Shown piece after piece: positions 8,541-17,180 of a DNA stretch of 64,000 bases (position 1 is its first letter; every line of letters starts with the position of its first letter). Source of the stretch: Hyphomicrobium sp. GTDB taxonomy: Bacteria > Pseudomonadota > Alphaproteobacteria > Rhizobiales > Hyphomicrobiaceae. The notes below the pieces were generated by a model. It searched no databases and was not told where the DNA came from. It saw nothing but the letters and a program-made list of their open reading frames with translations. A program made the position numbers and the translations under genes. The stretch lies in NCBI RefSeq assembly GCF_009026145.1, contig NZ_WBUE01000005.1, positions 124,001 through 188,000 of the forward strand, given 5' to 3'.

Positions 8541-8797
8541 TACTGTGCTCTGCTGCTTAGCGTGGGCGTTGAACTTGGAACACGCGTCACAGCTAGCTGA
8601 TGTGACCGCGGGGGTTCCATGGCCGGTTCATTTGACCGTCTTGTCGTCCTGCGGAGGGCGTCGCAATTATCATCCAAAGGTCGGCACTCGCGCATGCGCC
8701 CTTGCGGGCAGGCCTCCGCGAAATCATCCAGGTCGCCCTCAAACCGGGCCTCGTGCGACACCAAACTGATCCAAGAGATCCCGCGTGCCGGCATCAT
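8540..8797 (-). CDS. Small ORF, 85 aa, coupled to DUF6455 gene, unknown
   Basis: The start ATG at 8797 overlaps the stop of the DUF6455 gene by one base (TGATG), a common form of translational coupling, and its stop overlaps the next small ORF in the same way. The first 50 residues look protein-like (ARFEGDLDDFAEACPQGR, with three Cys); the last 35 are Ser/Thr/Arg-rich and poorly structured. I recognise no family. It could instead be a decayed gene end. Confidence 0.4.
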   Translation of the reverse strand: MMPARGISWISLVSHEARFEGDLDDFAEACPQGRMRECRPLDDNCDALRRTTRRSNEPAMEPPRSHQLAVTRVPSSTPTLSSRAQ

Positions 8798-9072
8798 CAG
8801 TGTCGCGCAGCTGTGAATTCCTGAAAAAGGGTGGCGTTGGGGCAAAAGCGGGGCGGACACACCACTCGTCTTGCCGCACCCAACCACACATCGCATTCGC
8901 GGCTAGCGGTGCAATTCAGACATACGGTGCGGGCCCTGGCAAAAGCTTCGCCGCGGTCTCTGCGTGCCGCTGCTGCTTCGTCTACTCCCAGGACCCGCAT
9001 CATGCGCTCCATGAGCTCGGCCTGACGCTCAACTTGCGCAACCATTGGCCAGCGCTCAGCGGGAGCATGCAT
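8797..9072 (-). CDS. DUF6455 family protein
   Basis: 91 aa, cytosolic. The conserved features of this small family are present: a helical N-terminus with MMRVLGVD, then CLNCTASRECDVWL and the closing FCPNATLFQEF. Four of the Cys in the C-terminal half (CxxC, C, FCPN) could bind a metal or be redox-active. In proteobacteria such genes are often found near denitrification and oxidase genes. The TGATG junction links it to the 85-aa ORF downstream, and an FNR/NNR-like box lies 58 bp upstream. Function is not known. Confidence 0.75.
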   Translation of the reverse strand: MHAPAERWPMVAQVERQAELMERMMRVLGVDEAAAARRDRGEAFARARTVCLNCTASRECDVWLGAARRVVCPPRFCPNATLFQEFTAARH

Positions 9073-9129
9073 TGAACACCTAGTATATCAGGGGCACAAA
9101 AAGCTTATTGAGAGCGCACTCGACCGTCA

Positions 9130-9143
9130 TTGATTTTGGTTAA
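9130..9143 (-). promoter_or_regulatory. FNR/NNR-like box, TTGAT-TTTG-GTTAA
   Basis: A gapped inverted repeat of the CRP/FNR type (TTGAT-N4-GTTAA), 58 bp before the DUF6455 start. The same half-sites recur at 14547 and 21775. NO-sensing NNR/NnrR/DNR-type regulators and FNR bind sites of this form; which one acts here cannot be told. Confidence 0.55.
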
Positions 9144-9263
9144 GCGAGCTCTCCCAGCGGCGGGCCCCAGAGCGAACACCGCAGTTGGCCGGCGCCCATT
9201 CGCCCAATCGCATCGGCCCGAGCACGCCAGGCACAGCCACTGACGGAGATTGGCGACGTCCGC

Positions 9264-10160
9264 TCATTGCGTGCCGGCGCGCCACCACGTCTTCAACGCG
9301 GCAAAGCTGAACCGGCGGGGATCATCGCGCACGAGACGGAAACCGAGACTGTCCGGCGGCGTGCCGACCGAACAGCCCCCGCCTTTCGCGTCCCTGACGA
9401 AAGATATCATGTAAGCCCGATGACGCCCTTCAACGACACGAACGCCGCAGTTCTCTGTTTTCTCCTTCTCAACGGCACCGGTCTCCGTAATCCTTGCGCG
9501 AACATGGCAGCTGCTCGTCCATTCCCAGACATTGCCCGACAGGTCCGATATCCCGTGTTCATTCTCACCATAAAACCCCGGCGGTTTTGGTTCGGGGTCC
9601 GCCTCGACACCACGCTCAGTGTTGCGCCGGTATTCCGCGATCCACCGCTTTGACGGATCATTTCCATCGCTACCGATGCCGAGCGCATCATCATAAAAAC
9701 GGCTTCCCGCCGCATACGCCCATTCCTCGTCGCTCGGCAGCCTCCAGACCTGACCTGTCTTTTTGGAGAGCCAGCTCGCGTAGCTCTGGGCATCTTCAAA
9801 ACTCATTCCCGTTACGGCCACGCGGTTATCGGTCGCTTGGCCTGTGTCTCCTGGCTCGCAGGCTCCGGCATCGACGCAGCGCGCATAATCCGCAACGCTG
9901 ACCTGGTACTTCATTACGTGGAGCGGGTCTGTGAAGCCGATATCGATCAGTGGCGCATCAACGGGAATACCATTTCTCAGATATTCGCCGGACGCACGAT
10001 AGCCCATTGATCCGGGCGCGATCGCCATCGTCTCAGGCGCGGCGACCTTGGGACCCGCTGCGCCTTGTCGCGCCATCCAGCCAATCAGCCCAAAGGAAAA
10101 AAGAGCGACAGCAATTGCTGAGGCCGAATGAAGAACGGAACTCTTGTGTCCGCAGAGCAT
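9264..10160 (-). CDS. nirV: NirV, SUMF1/formylglycine-generating-enzyme-like protein
   Basis: 298 aa with one N-terminal helix (AIAVALFSFGLIGWMA), likely a membrane anchor or uncleaved signal. The rest is a SUMF1-type (C-type-lectin-like) domain: MSFEDAQSYASWLSKKTG, WRLPSDEEWAYAA, NVWEWTSSC and the closing LGFRLVRDDP. It lies 74 bp after nirK on the same strand; the nirK-nirV pair is well known in copper-type denitrifiers, where NirV's exact role is unclear. It probably acts on or around NirK in the periplasm. Other FGE-like proteins are possible, but context favours NirV. Confidence 0.85.
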   Translation of the reverse strand: MLCGHKSSVLHSASAIAVALFSFGLIGWMARQGAAGPKVAAPETMAIAPGSMGYRASGEYLRNGIPVDAPLIDIGFTDPLHVMKYQVSVADYARCVDAGACEPGDTGQATDNRVAVTGMSFEDAQSYASWLSKKTGQVWRLPSDEEWAYAAGSRFYDDALGIGSDGNDPSKRWIAEYRRNTERGVEADPEPKPPGFYGENEHGISDLSGNVWEWTSSCHVRARITETGAVEKEKTENCGVRVVEGRHRAYMISFVRDAKGGGCSVGTPPDSLGFRLVRDDPRRFSFAALKTWWRAGTQ

Positions 10161-10234
10161 TACAGTGTCCGCTGAGACCAGAGCGGCCTATGTGCCGACG
10201 GGGCGCAGCATGCTTCGATGAACCAGCGCGCCCG

Positions 10235-11329
10235 TCAGTCGGTAGCAATCGGTGCTGGCGGGGCGACCTGTTTAATCAAGTCGTCGTTCCACTTGCCTTC
10301 CACCTGAATATGTGCCGCTGCTCCCAGGTTTACGGCCTCAATGAGGTTGTGGTTGAGATAGGCATAGAGGCCAGGCTGCCGGAATGTGTAGAGCGCCGCT
10401 CCCGCAGAGCCACCGCGAATGAACCATGTCTCGAGATCTACCGCAGGAGGATTCGCGAAACTGCCTTCTTCCCAGACATAGTCGCCGTGCCCGCCGATGA
10501 GGTGGGGCCGGCTATCGCGGTTCGCTTGAGAGTGCACGATCAGCACGGTCTCTCCGACCCTGGCCTTCAACGCGTTTTTCCCTGTCAGAGATCCGACTCG
10601 GCCATTGAACACTACGTGCGTCGGGATCAGTCCGTTCATGACCTTCACCATGTCCTGATAGGCGTCACCGGCGGACGGATAAGTTCTGTATTTGCCGTTT
10701 GCGTCGCGTGGAATGTAGAAGTCGTTCTCACCGACGTAGAAGACCTTGTCATATTTCAAGGACTTGCCATTTGCGTCGCGCAGGCCGTCGCGGGGAAGCA
10801 CCATGATCGCGCCGCTCATGCCAGAAACGACATGCCAGGGTGTCATCGGTCCGCCAGGCGCGCAGTGATAGACAAATGTTCCGGCGCGAGTTGCTTTGAA
10901 GCGCAGCTTCGTCTGTTCGCCGGGGCTGACTAGTGTGAGCGCCGCGCCGCCCAGCGCGCCCGTCGCAGCATGAAAATCCGTGCTATGCGCCATGGAGTTT
11001 GTGGCGGGATTGATGAGCGTCAGTTCGACATAGTCATCCTGATGCACAACCATGAGCGGGGCGGGAATCGAGCCATCGTAGGTCATGGCGTGAAGCATCG
11101 TTCCCTCGTCGTCAATGACGATGGGTTCTTCCTTTATCGTCAGAGTGAATTCCATCACCTTCGGACCAGAGGTCGTCGCCTGTTCATGCGCATGCACGAA
11201 CGGTGGGGCGACTAGCGTCACCTTTTCGCGTGAAAGGGCATCGACGTTTTCATCCGCCGCTGACGCAGGGCCGGCAATCAGAAAAGCGGAAATTGCTGCA
11301 CCCGCTAGTGCTTTGAATGCCGTCGGCAT
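10235..11329 (-). CDS. nirK: Copper-containing nitrite reductase (NO-forming)
   Basis: 364 aa. A Sec-type signal ends near 24 ([11 protein letters not shown]). Two cupredoxin domains follow. Type 1 copper ligands are seen as H115, C156, H166 and M171 ([18 protein letters not shown]); type 2 ligands as H120, H155 and H329. Catalytic Asp118 (STDFHAATG) and His281 (GGHGDYVW) are present, so the enzyme should be active. It reduces nitrite to NO in the periplasm and would feed the NO reductase encoded at 14.6-17.1 kb. nirV follows on the same strand. A weak box-like sequence (TCATT-CTTG-GTTAT, 11357-11370) precedes it. Confidence 0.95.
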   Translation of the reverse strand: MPTAFKALAGAAISAFLIAGPASAADENVDALSREKVTLVAPPFVHAHEQATTSGPKVMEFTLTIKEEPIVIDDEGTMLHAMTYDGSIPAPLMVVHQDDYVELTLINPATNSMAHSTDFHAATGALGGAALTLVSPGEQTKLRFKATRAGTFVYHCAPGGPMTPWHVVSGMSGAIMVLPRDGLRDANGKSLKYDKVFYVGENDFYIPRDANGKYRTYPSAGDAYQDMVKVMNGLIPTHVVFNGRVGSLTGKNALKARVGETVLIVHSQANRDSRPHLIGGHGDYVWEEGSFANPPAVDLETWFIRGGSAGAALYTFRQPGLYAYLNHNLIEAVNLGAAAHIQVEGKWNDDLIKQVAPPAPIATD

Positions 11330-11678
11330 GCATTTCTCTCCCTCGGCCAGCTGTTCTCATTCTTGGTTATCCGTCTCGGCTCAGCGTGCGATCGACGCGC
11401 CGGGTGGACCGAATACGTGCAGGGATGCGGGCGGTATCGCACCGGGTGCCGGCTAGGCGGGCTGCGTCGCCAGCTGCATCGTCGTTGTTCGAAATTGGCA
11501 GCGACGAGCTCCACCGAGCTTCATAGTGCTCAGCCAACCGGGCGACAGGTGCGAAGGACTCCGTCGACTTCACGGCCGCCTCCTCGAGCGGGTATCGCTC
11601 GAGAAACTCGTCTCATGTGCCCAATCGAGAAACAGCGCTTATGTGCGAAAGGCAATGGCGCATTTAGACCCACCGTAT

Positions 11679-11692
11679 TTGATTTGGCGCAA
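11679..11692. promoter_or_regulatory. FNR-like box, TTGAT-TTGG-CGCAA
   Basis: A CRP/FNR-type half-symmetric repeat. It is about 350 bp before nirK and 276 bp before ctaB, so its target is unclear. Confidence 0.3.
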
Positions 11693-11721
11693 GCGGCGAG
11701 GTTCTGGTCGAAGTCACACAC

Positions 11722-11735
11722 TTAACCGTGGTTAG
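11722..11735. promoter_or_regulatory. Box-like inverted repeat, TTAAC-CGTG-GTTAG
   Basis: Near-palindrome made of the GTTAA-type half-site of the other boxes facing its mirror image, with the same N4 gap. It lies in the nirK-ctaB intergenic region. Confidence 0.35.
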
Positions 11736-11967
11736 GGAGAATCCCGCCCTTTCGAAGTACTGAGAGGGCGGCAACCGAGAGCCCATTTGAGGAAGCGCGA
11801 TAAGGAGGAGGGAGGCTCCCATTGCTGATTTTGGTGCGGGAGCCCAGGGGCTGAGGCGCCAAGCGCATTCGGCAGCCAGTCTTCGACAACGACCTGCGCC
11901 TGCTTAGTGGAACGAGCCGATTGCGCATATCAGCTCGTCAGGATCTGGTTCGCCTTCGGAGGATGCG

Positions 11968-12900
11968 ATGGCGTGGATCGGTTCCCGCTTTGGTGGCGTC
12001 GAACGGGAGAGGAGCGTCGACACCTGTCCCCACCGGACGGGCATTAGCGATTATCTGGTCCTGCTCAAGCCGCGGGTGATGACCCTCGTCGTGTTCACGG
12101 GCGCTGCGGGGCTGGCTGCAGCTCCGGGCGCTGCGGACCCGGCGACCGTGCTGGTGGTCTTACTTGCCATGGCTGCCGGATCCGGCGGCTGCGGCGCCCT
12201 CAACATGTGGTACGACGCGGATATCGACGCGCTCATGGGGCGCACGCTGGACCGGCCCATACCGAGCGGCCGTGTGTCGGGCGGAGAAGCCCTGTTCATC
12301 GGTACCGTGCTGTCAGCCGGCTCGATCATCGCGCTCTACGTCCTGATCAACAGCCTTTCGGCTGCTCTCCTCGCCTTCACCATCGGCTTCTATGTCCTCG
12401 TCTACACGATGGGCCTTAAGCGGCGCACGCCGCAGAACATCGTGATCGGAGGGCTCGCCGGTGGGCTGCCCCCCGTGATCGGCTGGGCGGCCGCCGCTGG
12501 TTCGATTGACCATCGGGCGCTCGTCCTTTGCCTCATCATCCTGTTGTGGACACCGCCCCACTTCTGGGCGCTCGCGATCGCCCGCGCGTCCGACTACGAG
12601 AAAGCCCGGGTTCCCATGATGCCCGTGGTCGCAGGCGCCGCAGCGACCGCGCGGCAGATCTTCGCCTACGCCATCCTCCTGGTCGCTGTGTCCTTCCTAC
12701 CTGCAGTCCTGGGCATGGCTGGGCCGATCTATGCCATTGCGGTTTCCGGTCTCAACGGCGTGCTTGTGTGGCGTGTCGCTGATCTGTGGCGGGTCACGAG
12801 CGCCAGTGCGCCAGCCTCACGCGCGGCGCTGCGCCTGTTCGCATTTTCGATCCTCTATCTCTTCGCGCTCTTCGCGGCCGTCATCGTGGATGCGCGATGA
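11968..12900 (+). CDS. ctaB: Protoheme IX farnesyltransferase (heme O synthase)
   Basis: 310 aa, UbiA-type integral membrane prenyltransferase with about eight or nine helices. It makes heme O from heme B and farnesyl diphosphate. Seen: DYLVLLKPRVMTLVVFTG, the first Asp-rich motif NMWYDADIDALMGRT with RPIPSGRV, and the later PHFWALAI...DYEKARVPMMPV motif typical of CtaB/CyoE. GGAGG stands 6 bp before ATG 11968. It lies 10 bp before the heme-copper-like gene, so the cluster appears to bring its own heme O supply. No heme A synthase gene (ctaA) is seen in the window. Confidence 0.93.
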   Translation: MAWIGSRFGGVERERSVDTCPHRTGISDYLVLLKPRVMTLVVFTGAAGLAAAPGAADPATVLVVLLAMAAGSGGCGALNMWYDADIDALMGRTLDRPIPSGRVSGGEALFIGTVLSAGSIIALYVLINSLSAALLAFTIGFYVLVYTMGLKRRTPQNIVIGGLAGGLPPVIGWAAAAGSIDHRALVLCLIILLWTPPHFWALAIARASDYEKARVPMMPVVAGAAATARQIFAYAILLVAVSFLPAVLGMAGPIYAIAVSGLNGVLVWRVADLWRVTSASAPASRAALRLFAFSILYLFALFAAVIVDAR

Positions 12901-12910
12901 GGGACGACGC

Positions 12911-14404
12911 ATGAGCAAATTGCGCGTGACCCAATCAGCACATCAAGCGGATCTATCCTTGGGCCACGCGCCCCATGCCGGGCTGGGGCACGTCTCCTAC
13001 GGCGGGAGCACCGAACGCCGCGAGCTGGCCGCGCTTCATGCAGAACTGCGCTTTTGGGCGCTGTTGGCCGCGGGCTCGCTCGCCATTGCCGGAGCGTTCG
13101 GGTTTCTGCTTGCCGTCTCCCGCGTTCCGGGCAGCGAGACGATTGTCCACTGGCCGATGGAATTCTTCTCCAAAGGTCTCGTCATCCACGTGATCTTCTC
13201 GCTCGTCGTCTGGTTCCTGGCGATGTTCGCGTTGCTAACGTCGTTTGCCACGATCGAGATCGCGCCCGGCATGCCGCGTTGGGCGCCGGCCGGGCGCCTG
13301 GGCCTCGTCTTAGTTGCAATGTCCTTCCCCATGCTCTTCGTCCCGGCCTTCGGGGAAGAGACCGTGGCCACGCTCAATAACTATGTTCCAGCGATCATCC
13401 ATCCGAGCTACTACCTCGGCCTCGTATCCCTCGCTGTCGGCATTCTGCTTCCGGTTCTTCGCCTTTTCGCCAACGTCGCTTTCTTCACGGGCCGGCTCGA
13501 GGGGCTCGTGGCATCGATGACCGCCGCCGGCGTCGTCTACTGCGTGGCGCTCGGCGCGTTCATCGCAAGCCTCTACGTCTCGTGGGGCGAGGACCCCTCG
13601 CGCATAATGCACGAGCACTTGTTTTGGGGCGGTGGTCACCTCCTTCAATTCCTAAACTGCCTGTTGATGCTGACGGGCTGGTACGTGCTTGCGCGCGACC
13701 TGTTCGGGCGGGATGTTATAGACCCAGATGCGTTCCGCCTCTCCGTGGCGCTGGTCGGGCTCTTCGCGCTGCTCGCAGTACCGTTCTATTTCGTGTTCGA
13801 CCCGTTCTCTGCCGAGCAAACGGAGGCCTTCCGCCGGCTGCAGTTCCTACTCGCGTTTCCAAGTCTGCTTATTGCGGTCCACGGACTGCTGGGCGTAGTC
13901 CGCCATGCCCAAGTGAGATCACTTCCATGGCGTGATCCGGGCTTCATGGCCCTCGTTCTGTCACCGGTCGCCTTTGGTGTCGGAGGGATCATGGGGCTGC
14001 TGATCACCGGCTCCGACACGCGCACACCGGCGCATTATCACGGCGTGATCGCCGGGGTGAACCTTGCTTGCATGGGCTTGATGCTCACCTACTGTCTGCC
14101 GAGATTGGATCGCCCCGTTTCTAGTGGCACAGGGCTCAGGCTCCAAATCACCCTGTTTGGACTGGGACAGCTCTTGGGCTCGATTGGATTATTCCTGGCG
14201 GGGGGCTACGGAGCACCGCGCAAGACGCCGAGCGGCGTGGTCGAGCTCGCCAACGGCGCCGTGATTGGCATGACCCTGCATGGGATAGGTGCGCTCCTGG
14301 CCATCATCGGCGGCGTGATGTTCGTGGCCACGGTGCTCACGGCGCTACTACTGCGCGGTGCCGCAACAAGACGTGGCCTATCCGGATCGCGCCCGGTGCA
14401 ATGA
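12911..14404 (+). CDS. Heme-copper oxidase subunit I-like protein with incomplete ligands
   Basis: 497 aa from ATG 12911, about twelve helices. It follows the subunit I layout: a possible low-spin ligand H93 in GLVIHVIFSLVVW, a helix VI-like EHLFWGGGHLLQF (H236, H243) and a helix X-like AHYHGVIAGVNL (H375, H377). The consecutive His pair of helix VII, needed for copper or iron B, is not seen; the matching stretch has only H324 (LLIAVHGLLG). So it may bind hemes but should not hold a normal binuclear centre. It lies 10 bp after ctaB and 226 bp before the CuA-enzyme operon. The N-terminal 40 residues are His-rich and soluble. Catalytic, structural or sensor role is unknown. Confidence 0.7.
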   Translation: MSKLRVTQSAHQADLSLGHAPHAGLGHVSYGGSTERRELAALHAELRFWALLAAGSLAIAGAFGFLLAVSRVPGSETIVHWPMEFFSKGLVIHVIFSLVVWFLAMFALLTSFATIEIAPGMPRWAPAGRLGLVLVAMSFPMLFVPAFGEETVATLNNYVPAIIHPSYYLGLVSLAVGILLPVLRLFANVAFFTGRLEGLVASMTAAGVVYCVALGAFIASLYVSWGEDPSRIMHEHLFWGGGHLLQFLNCLLMLTGWYVLARDLFGRDVIDPDAFRLSVALVGLFALLAVPFYFVFDPFSAEQTEAFRRLQFLLAFPSLLIAVHGLLGVVRHAQVRSLPWRDPGFMALVLSPVAFGVGGIMGLLITGSDTRTPAHYHGVIAGVNLACMGLMLTYCLPRLDRPVSSGTGLRLQITLFGLGQLLGSIGLFLAGGYGAPRKTPSGVVELANGAVIGMTLHGIGALLAIIGGVMFVATVLTALLLRGAATRRGLSGSRPVQ

Positions 14405-14546
14405 GCTTAATCACGGGATTGCAATGCGTTACCCGAGTGCGCTGTTGCACCTTGTGCCGCTCGGTCCACCGCATCATGCGCGCTTCCGACTTCTCGGGCC
14501 CGATCTGTCGATGAGCGGTGGAGAGCCCTGATGCCAACTGCGGCGG

Positions 14547-14560
14547 TTAACATCGATCAA
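14547..14560 (+). promoter_or_regulatory. FNR/NNR-like box, TTAAC-ATCG-ATCAA
   Basis: Read on the other strand this is TTGAT-CGAT-GTTAA, the same half-sites and gap as at 9130. It ends 70 bp before the GTG of the 57-aa peptide that opens the NO-reductase operon. Confidence 0.55.
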
Positions 14561-14630
14561 GTCGAGTGAGCGTCCAACGTGGGATACTAAGTCCGAAACG
14601 AAAAAAAGATGAGGGATAAGGGAGGAGTCT

Positions 14631-14804
14631 GTGGCTGAGACACATCCCGCCGGTGACACGGGCGCCGGGCCGGAGCGCATACCTATCATGCAACAGATCC
14701 TCGACAACCCGTTCCTCCTGTTGTTCATCGGCGTGACAATTCCCACGGTGCTCTATCTGGTCTGGGGAGTGATCGAGCTCACGCAGATTCCCATCGCACG
14801 GTAG
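14631..14804 (+). CDS. 57-aa single-helix membrane peptide of the oxidase/NOR operon
   Basis: A strong ribosome site (AAGGGAGGAG) precedes GTG 14631. The first 20 residues are soluble and Gly/Pro-rich; residues 27-49 form one helix (FLLLFIGVTIPTVLYLVWGV) and end ELTQIPIAR. An internal ATG at 14688 would leave 38 aa but lacks a site. The stop is 10 bp before the CuA subunit gene. It is probably a small accessory subunit of the enzyme, comparable in layout to CcoQ-type or subunit IIa-type peptides. I recognise no specific family. Confidence 0.65.
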   Translation: MAETHPAGDTGAGPERIPIMQQILDNPFLLLFIGVTIPTVLYLVWGVIELTQIPIAR

Positions 14805-14814
14805 AGGGGCCGTC

Positions 14815-15396
14815 ATGGCTATTCATCCGCCCGAGGCAAAGGTGTGGTGGAAGGAGCACGTCGCACTCAGCGAGCTCCTCTGGATCTGGCTGGCTTTCCT
14901 CTGGGGCGTCATCATGTTCTTCATGATGGTGTACTGGCACCTCGAGGGACGACAGAACATTTCGACTGAGGCGTATCGTATTGACCCGCAAGTCTATGAG
15001 AAGCGTGTCGATGAGTTCGTAAAGGAGTTCAAGGTACGCGATGAGGGCGATACGGGAATTCCGGTCGTTCGCCCGCTGCCCGGTAATGACGCCTATATGC
15101 TGGCGCGGATTTGGAGTTGGTGGCCGATCCTCGAGCTGGTGAAGGGGCAAACGTATCGGCTGCATCTATCGTCGATCGATCTTCAGCATGGCTTTTCGGT
15201 GCAGCCGGTCAACATCAACATTCAAGTCCATCCGGGCATCGAGCACGTCATTACGCTTACGCCGACCGAGGCTGGGGAGTTCACCGTCGTCTGCAACGAG
15301 TTCTGTGGGCTTGGCCATCACACGATGGTCGGCCGCATCTACGTCGTAGAGCCGGGGCAAGCAACTCCAGAGCCGGGAGCGGCCCAGACCAGGTAG
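14815..15396 (+). CDS. CuA-type subunit II of heme-copper NO reductase (NorS-like)
   Basis: 193 aa: one N-terminal helix (residues 21-42), then a periplasmic cupredoxin domain. All CuA ligands are visible: H125 (LQHGFSV), C160, E162, C164, H168 and M171 (VVCNEFCGLGHHTMVG). The single helix and short length resemble ba3-type or sNOR subunit II rather than the two-helix aa3 form. It takes electrons from cytochrome c or cupredoxin to subunit I. It is 10 bp after the 57-aa peptide and 12 bp before subunit I. The order subunit II, subunit I, senC matches the norSY-senC operons described in Nitrosomonas. Confidence 0.85.
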   Translation: MAIHPPEAKVWWKEHVALSELLWIWLAFLWGVIMFFMMVYWHLEGRQNISTEAYRIDPQVYEKRVDEFVKEFKVRDEGDTGIPVVRPLPGNDAYMLARIWSWWPILELVKGQTYRLHLSSIDLQHGFSVQPVNINIQVHPGIEHVITLTPTEAGEFTVVCNEFCGLGHHTMVGRIYVVEPGQATPEPGAAQTR

Positions 15397-15408
15397 CGAG
15401 GTTCGACC

Positions 15409-17145
15409 ATGGCATTGGCTGCTACAGAAACCGGCATCATCGGCGGGATCGCTGCGAAGTTCCGCACATGTCCCGTCACCGGTCTGAAGATTGATCTCGC
15501 CGCCCAGCGGCTGATCAAGGCCAATGCTGTTGCCGCCGTCATCTTCCTCGCTATCGGGGGGCTACTCGGTCTTCTCGTCGCGCTGACGCGCTGGCCCGCA
15601 GTTCACCTGCTATCAGCCGACTGGTTCTATCTGGTGCTGACGGCGCACGGAATCAACGTGCTCTTTCTTTGGATCATCTTCTTCGAGATTGCCGTCCTTT
15701 ATTTCGCTTCGGCCGTCTTGCTGAATTGCCGCCTGGCGACGCCGCGCCTCGCTTGGCTCGCCTTCGTAATGATGATTGTAGGCGGATTGCTAACGGACGT
15801 GGCGGTCTTTCAGGGTGACTCGACCGTCATGATGACAAGCTATCCGCCGATGGAAGCCGACCCCAACTTCTATCTCGGCCTGATCCTTTTCGCGGTTGGC
15901 GCTCTCGTTGCATGCTTCATCTTTCTCGGCACGCTAGTCGTCGCGAAGGACGAGCGCACCTACGAAGGCTCGATTCCCCTCGTCACCTTTGGTGCACTCA
16001 CCGCATGCATCATTGCCATCTTCACGCTCGCCAGCGGTGCAATCATTCTGGTCCCGACCTGGCTCTGGTCGCTCGGCTACATCACCCACATCGATACAGT
16101 GATGTACCGGGTTGTCTGGTGGTCCATGGGGCACGCGTCCCAACAGATCAACGTCTCGGCCCAAGTGGCTGTCTGGTATGCTGTTGCAGCGATCACCGTC
16201 GGCGCTCTGCCGCTGTCGGAGAAGGTCAGCCGCACGGCCTTTTTCCTCTACATCCTTTTTCTACAGCTCGCGGCCGCGCACCACATGCTGGTTGACCCGG
16301 GCTTGAGCCCGGAATGGAAGATCTTCAACACGTCGTATGCGATGTACCTCGCGGTGCTTGGCAGTCTGATCCACGGCATGACGGTGCCGGGCGCGATCGA
16401 GGCCGCGCAGCGCAAGAATGGCTACACCAAGGGCGTATTCGAATGGCTGCGCAAGGCCCCGTGGGGAAATCCTGCTTTCGCGGGCATGTTCTTGTCGCTC
16501 GTGATGTTCGGCGTTCTTGGCGGCATTACGGGTGTGGTGATGGGCACGCTGCAGCTCAACATCATGATGCACAATACGCTTTATGTTCCAGGCCACTTCC
16601 ACGGAACGGTCGTCGCGGGCACGACGCTGGCCTTTATGGCGATCACGTACCTGCTGCTTCCGCTCATTTTCCAGCGCGAGGTGATCTGGCCGCGACTCGC
16701 CAAGCTCCAGCCCTATCTCTTTGGCATCGGCGTCCTCGGCATCTGTCTTTTCATGATGGGCGCAGGGACGCTCGGTGTCGCCCGTCGCCATTGGGACATC
16801 ACTTTCACCGACGCGCCGCTCCACTTCGACTATCCAGGCGCGGCGTTCCTGATGATGGGTCTTAACGGCATCTCGGCCATTCTGGCGACGATCGGCGGCA
16901 TGCTGTTCGTCCTAATCGTCGTGGGCAGCGTGCTGTTTGGTAAGAGGGTCGACGCGCAAAACGCGGTCTCCGCCCTGGGCCCAGTCACCACGCGGCAAGT
17001 GGGGGATGAGATCGCCACCTATGGCAGCGCCGGCACATGGCGCCTGCCGGGGACCTTCGTCTTGATCGCGGTCTTCTTTGCGGCGTTCGCCCTCTACTAC
17101 TTCGTCAACTGGAAGTACCTCTCAGAGCTGTGGCTGCTGCGGTAA
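15409..17145 (+). CDS. Heme-copper subunit I, probable NO reductase (sNOR/NorY-like)
   Basis: 578 aa, about 13-14 helices. All six metal-ligand histidines are visible: H80 and H398 for the low-spin heme, H396 for the high-spin heme, and H242, H291, H292 for the B metal (MGHASQQINV, AAAHHMLVDPG, VPGHFHGTV). The Tyr that is cross-linked to the helix VI His in O2-reducing A- and B-type oxidases is Gln246 here (His+4). Loss of that Tyr is a mark of the NO-reducing families. With a CuA subunit, SenC next door and NirK nearby, an sNOR-type NO reductase is the best call; eNOR or another CuA-NOR family is the alternative. Annotation as an ordinary cytochrome c oxidase would be wrong. Confidence 0.8.
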   Translation: MALAATETGIIGGIAAKFRTCPVTGLKIDLAAQRLIKANAVAAVIFLAIGGLLGLLVALTRWPAVHLLSADWFYLVLTAHGINVLFLWIIFFEIAVLYFASAVLLNCRLATPRLAWLAFVMMIVGGLLTDVAVFQGDSTVMMTSYPPMEADPNFYLGLILFAVGALVACFIFLGTLVVAKDERTYEGSIPLVTFGALTACIIAIFTLASGAIILVPTWLWSLGYITHIDTVMYRVVWWSMGHASQQINVSAQVAVWYAVAAITVGALPLSEKVSRTAFFLYILFLQLAAAHHMLVDPGLSPEWKIFNTSYAMYLAVLGSLIHGMTVPGAIEAAQRKNGYTKGVFEWLRKAPWGNPAFAGMFLSLVMFGVLGGITGVVMGTLQLNIMMHNTLYVPGHFHGTVVAGTTLAFMAITYLLLPLIFQREVIWPRLAKLQPYLFGIGVLGICLFMMGAGTLGVARRHWDITFTDAPLHFDYPGAAFLMMGLNGISAILATIGGMLFVLIVVGSVLFGKRVDAQNAVSALGPVTTRQVGDEIATYGSAGTWRLPGTFVLIAVFFAAFALYYFVNWKYLSELWLLR

Positions 17146-17180
17146 AGGCCGAAGCCGGCCCCAAGCAAGGGGTGAGGCTC

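Larger units (their letters stand above)
11330..11967. other. 638-bp divergent intergenic region between nirK and ctaB
   Basis: No convincing gene is seen on either strand; the open frames have no ribosome sites and no family-like sequence. It holds the two box-like sequences at 11679 and 11722 and a third copy of the 10-mer TGATTTTGGT (11826-11835). It must contain the nirK and ctaB promoters. Confidence 0.6.

Noticed and set aside
12911-14404. NorB of a cytochrome c-dependent NO reductase
   Set aside because: There is no NorC gene next to it, the helix VII His pair is missing, and no norQ or norD genes are in the window.
15409-17145. Ordinary aa3- or ba3-type cytochrome c oxidase subunit I
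   Set aside because: The helix VI Tyr that O2 reductases need is Gln, and the operon and NirK context point to NO reduction.
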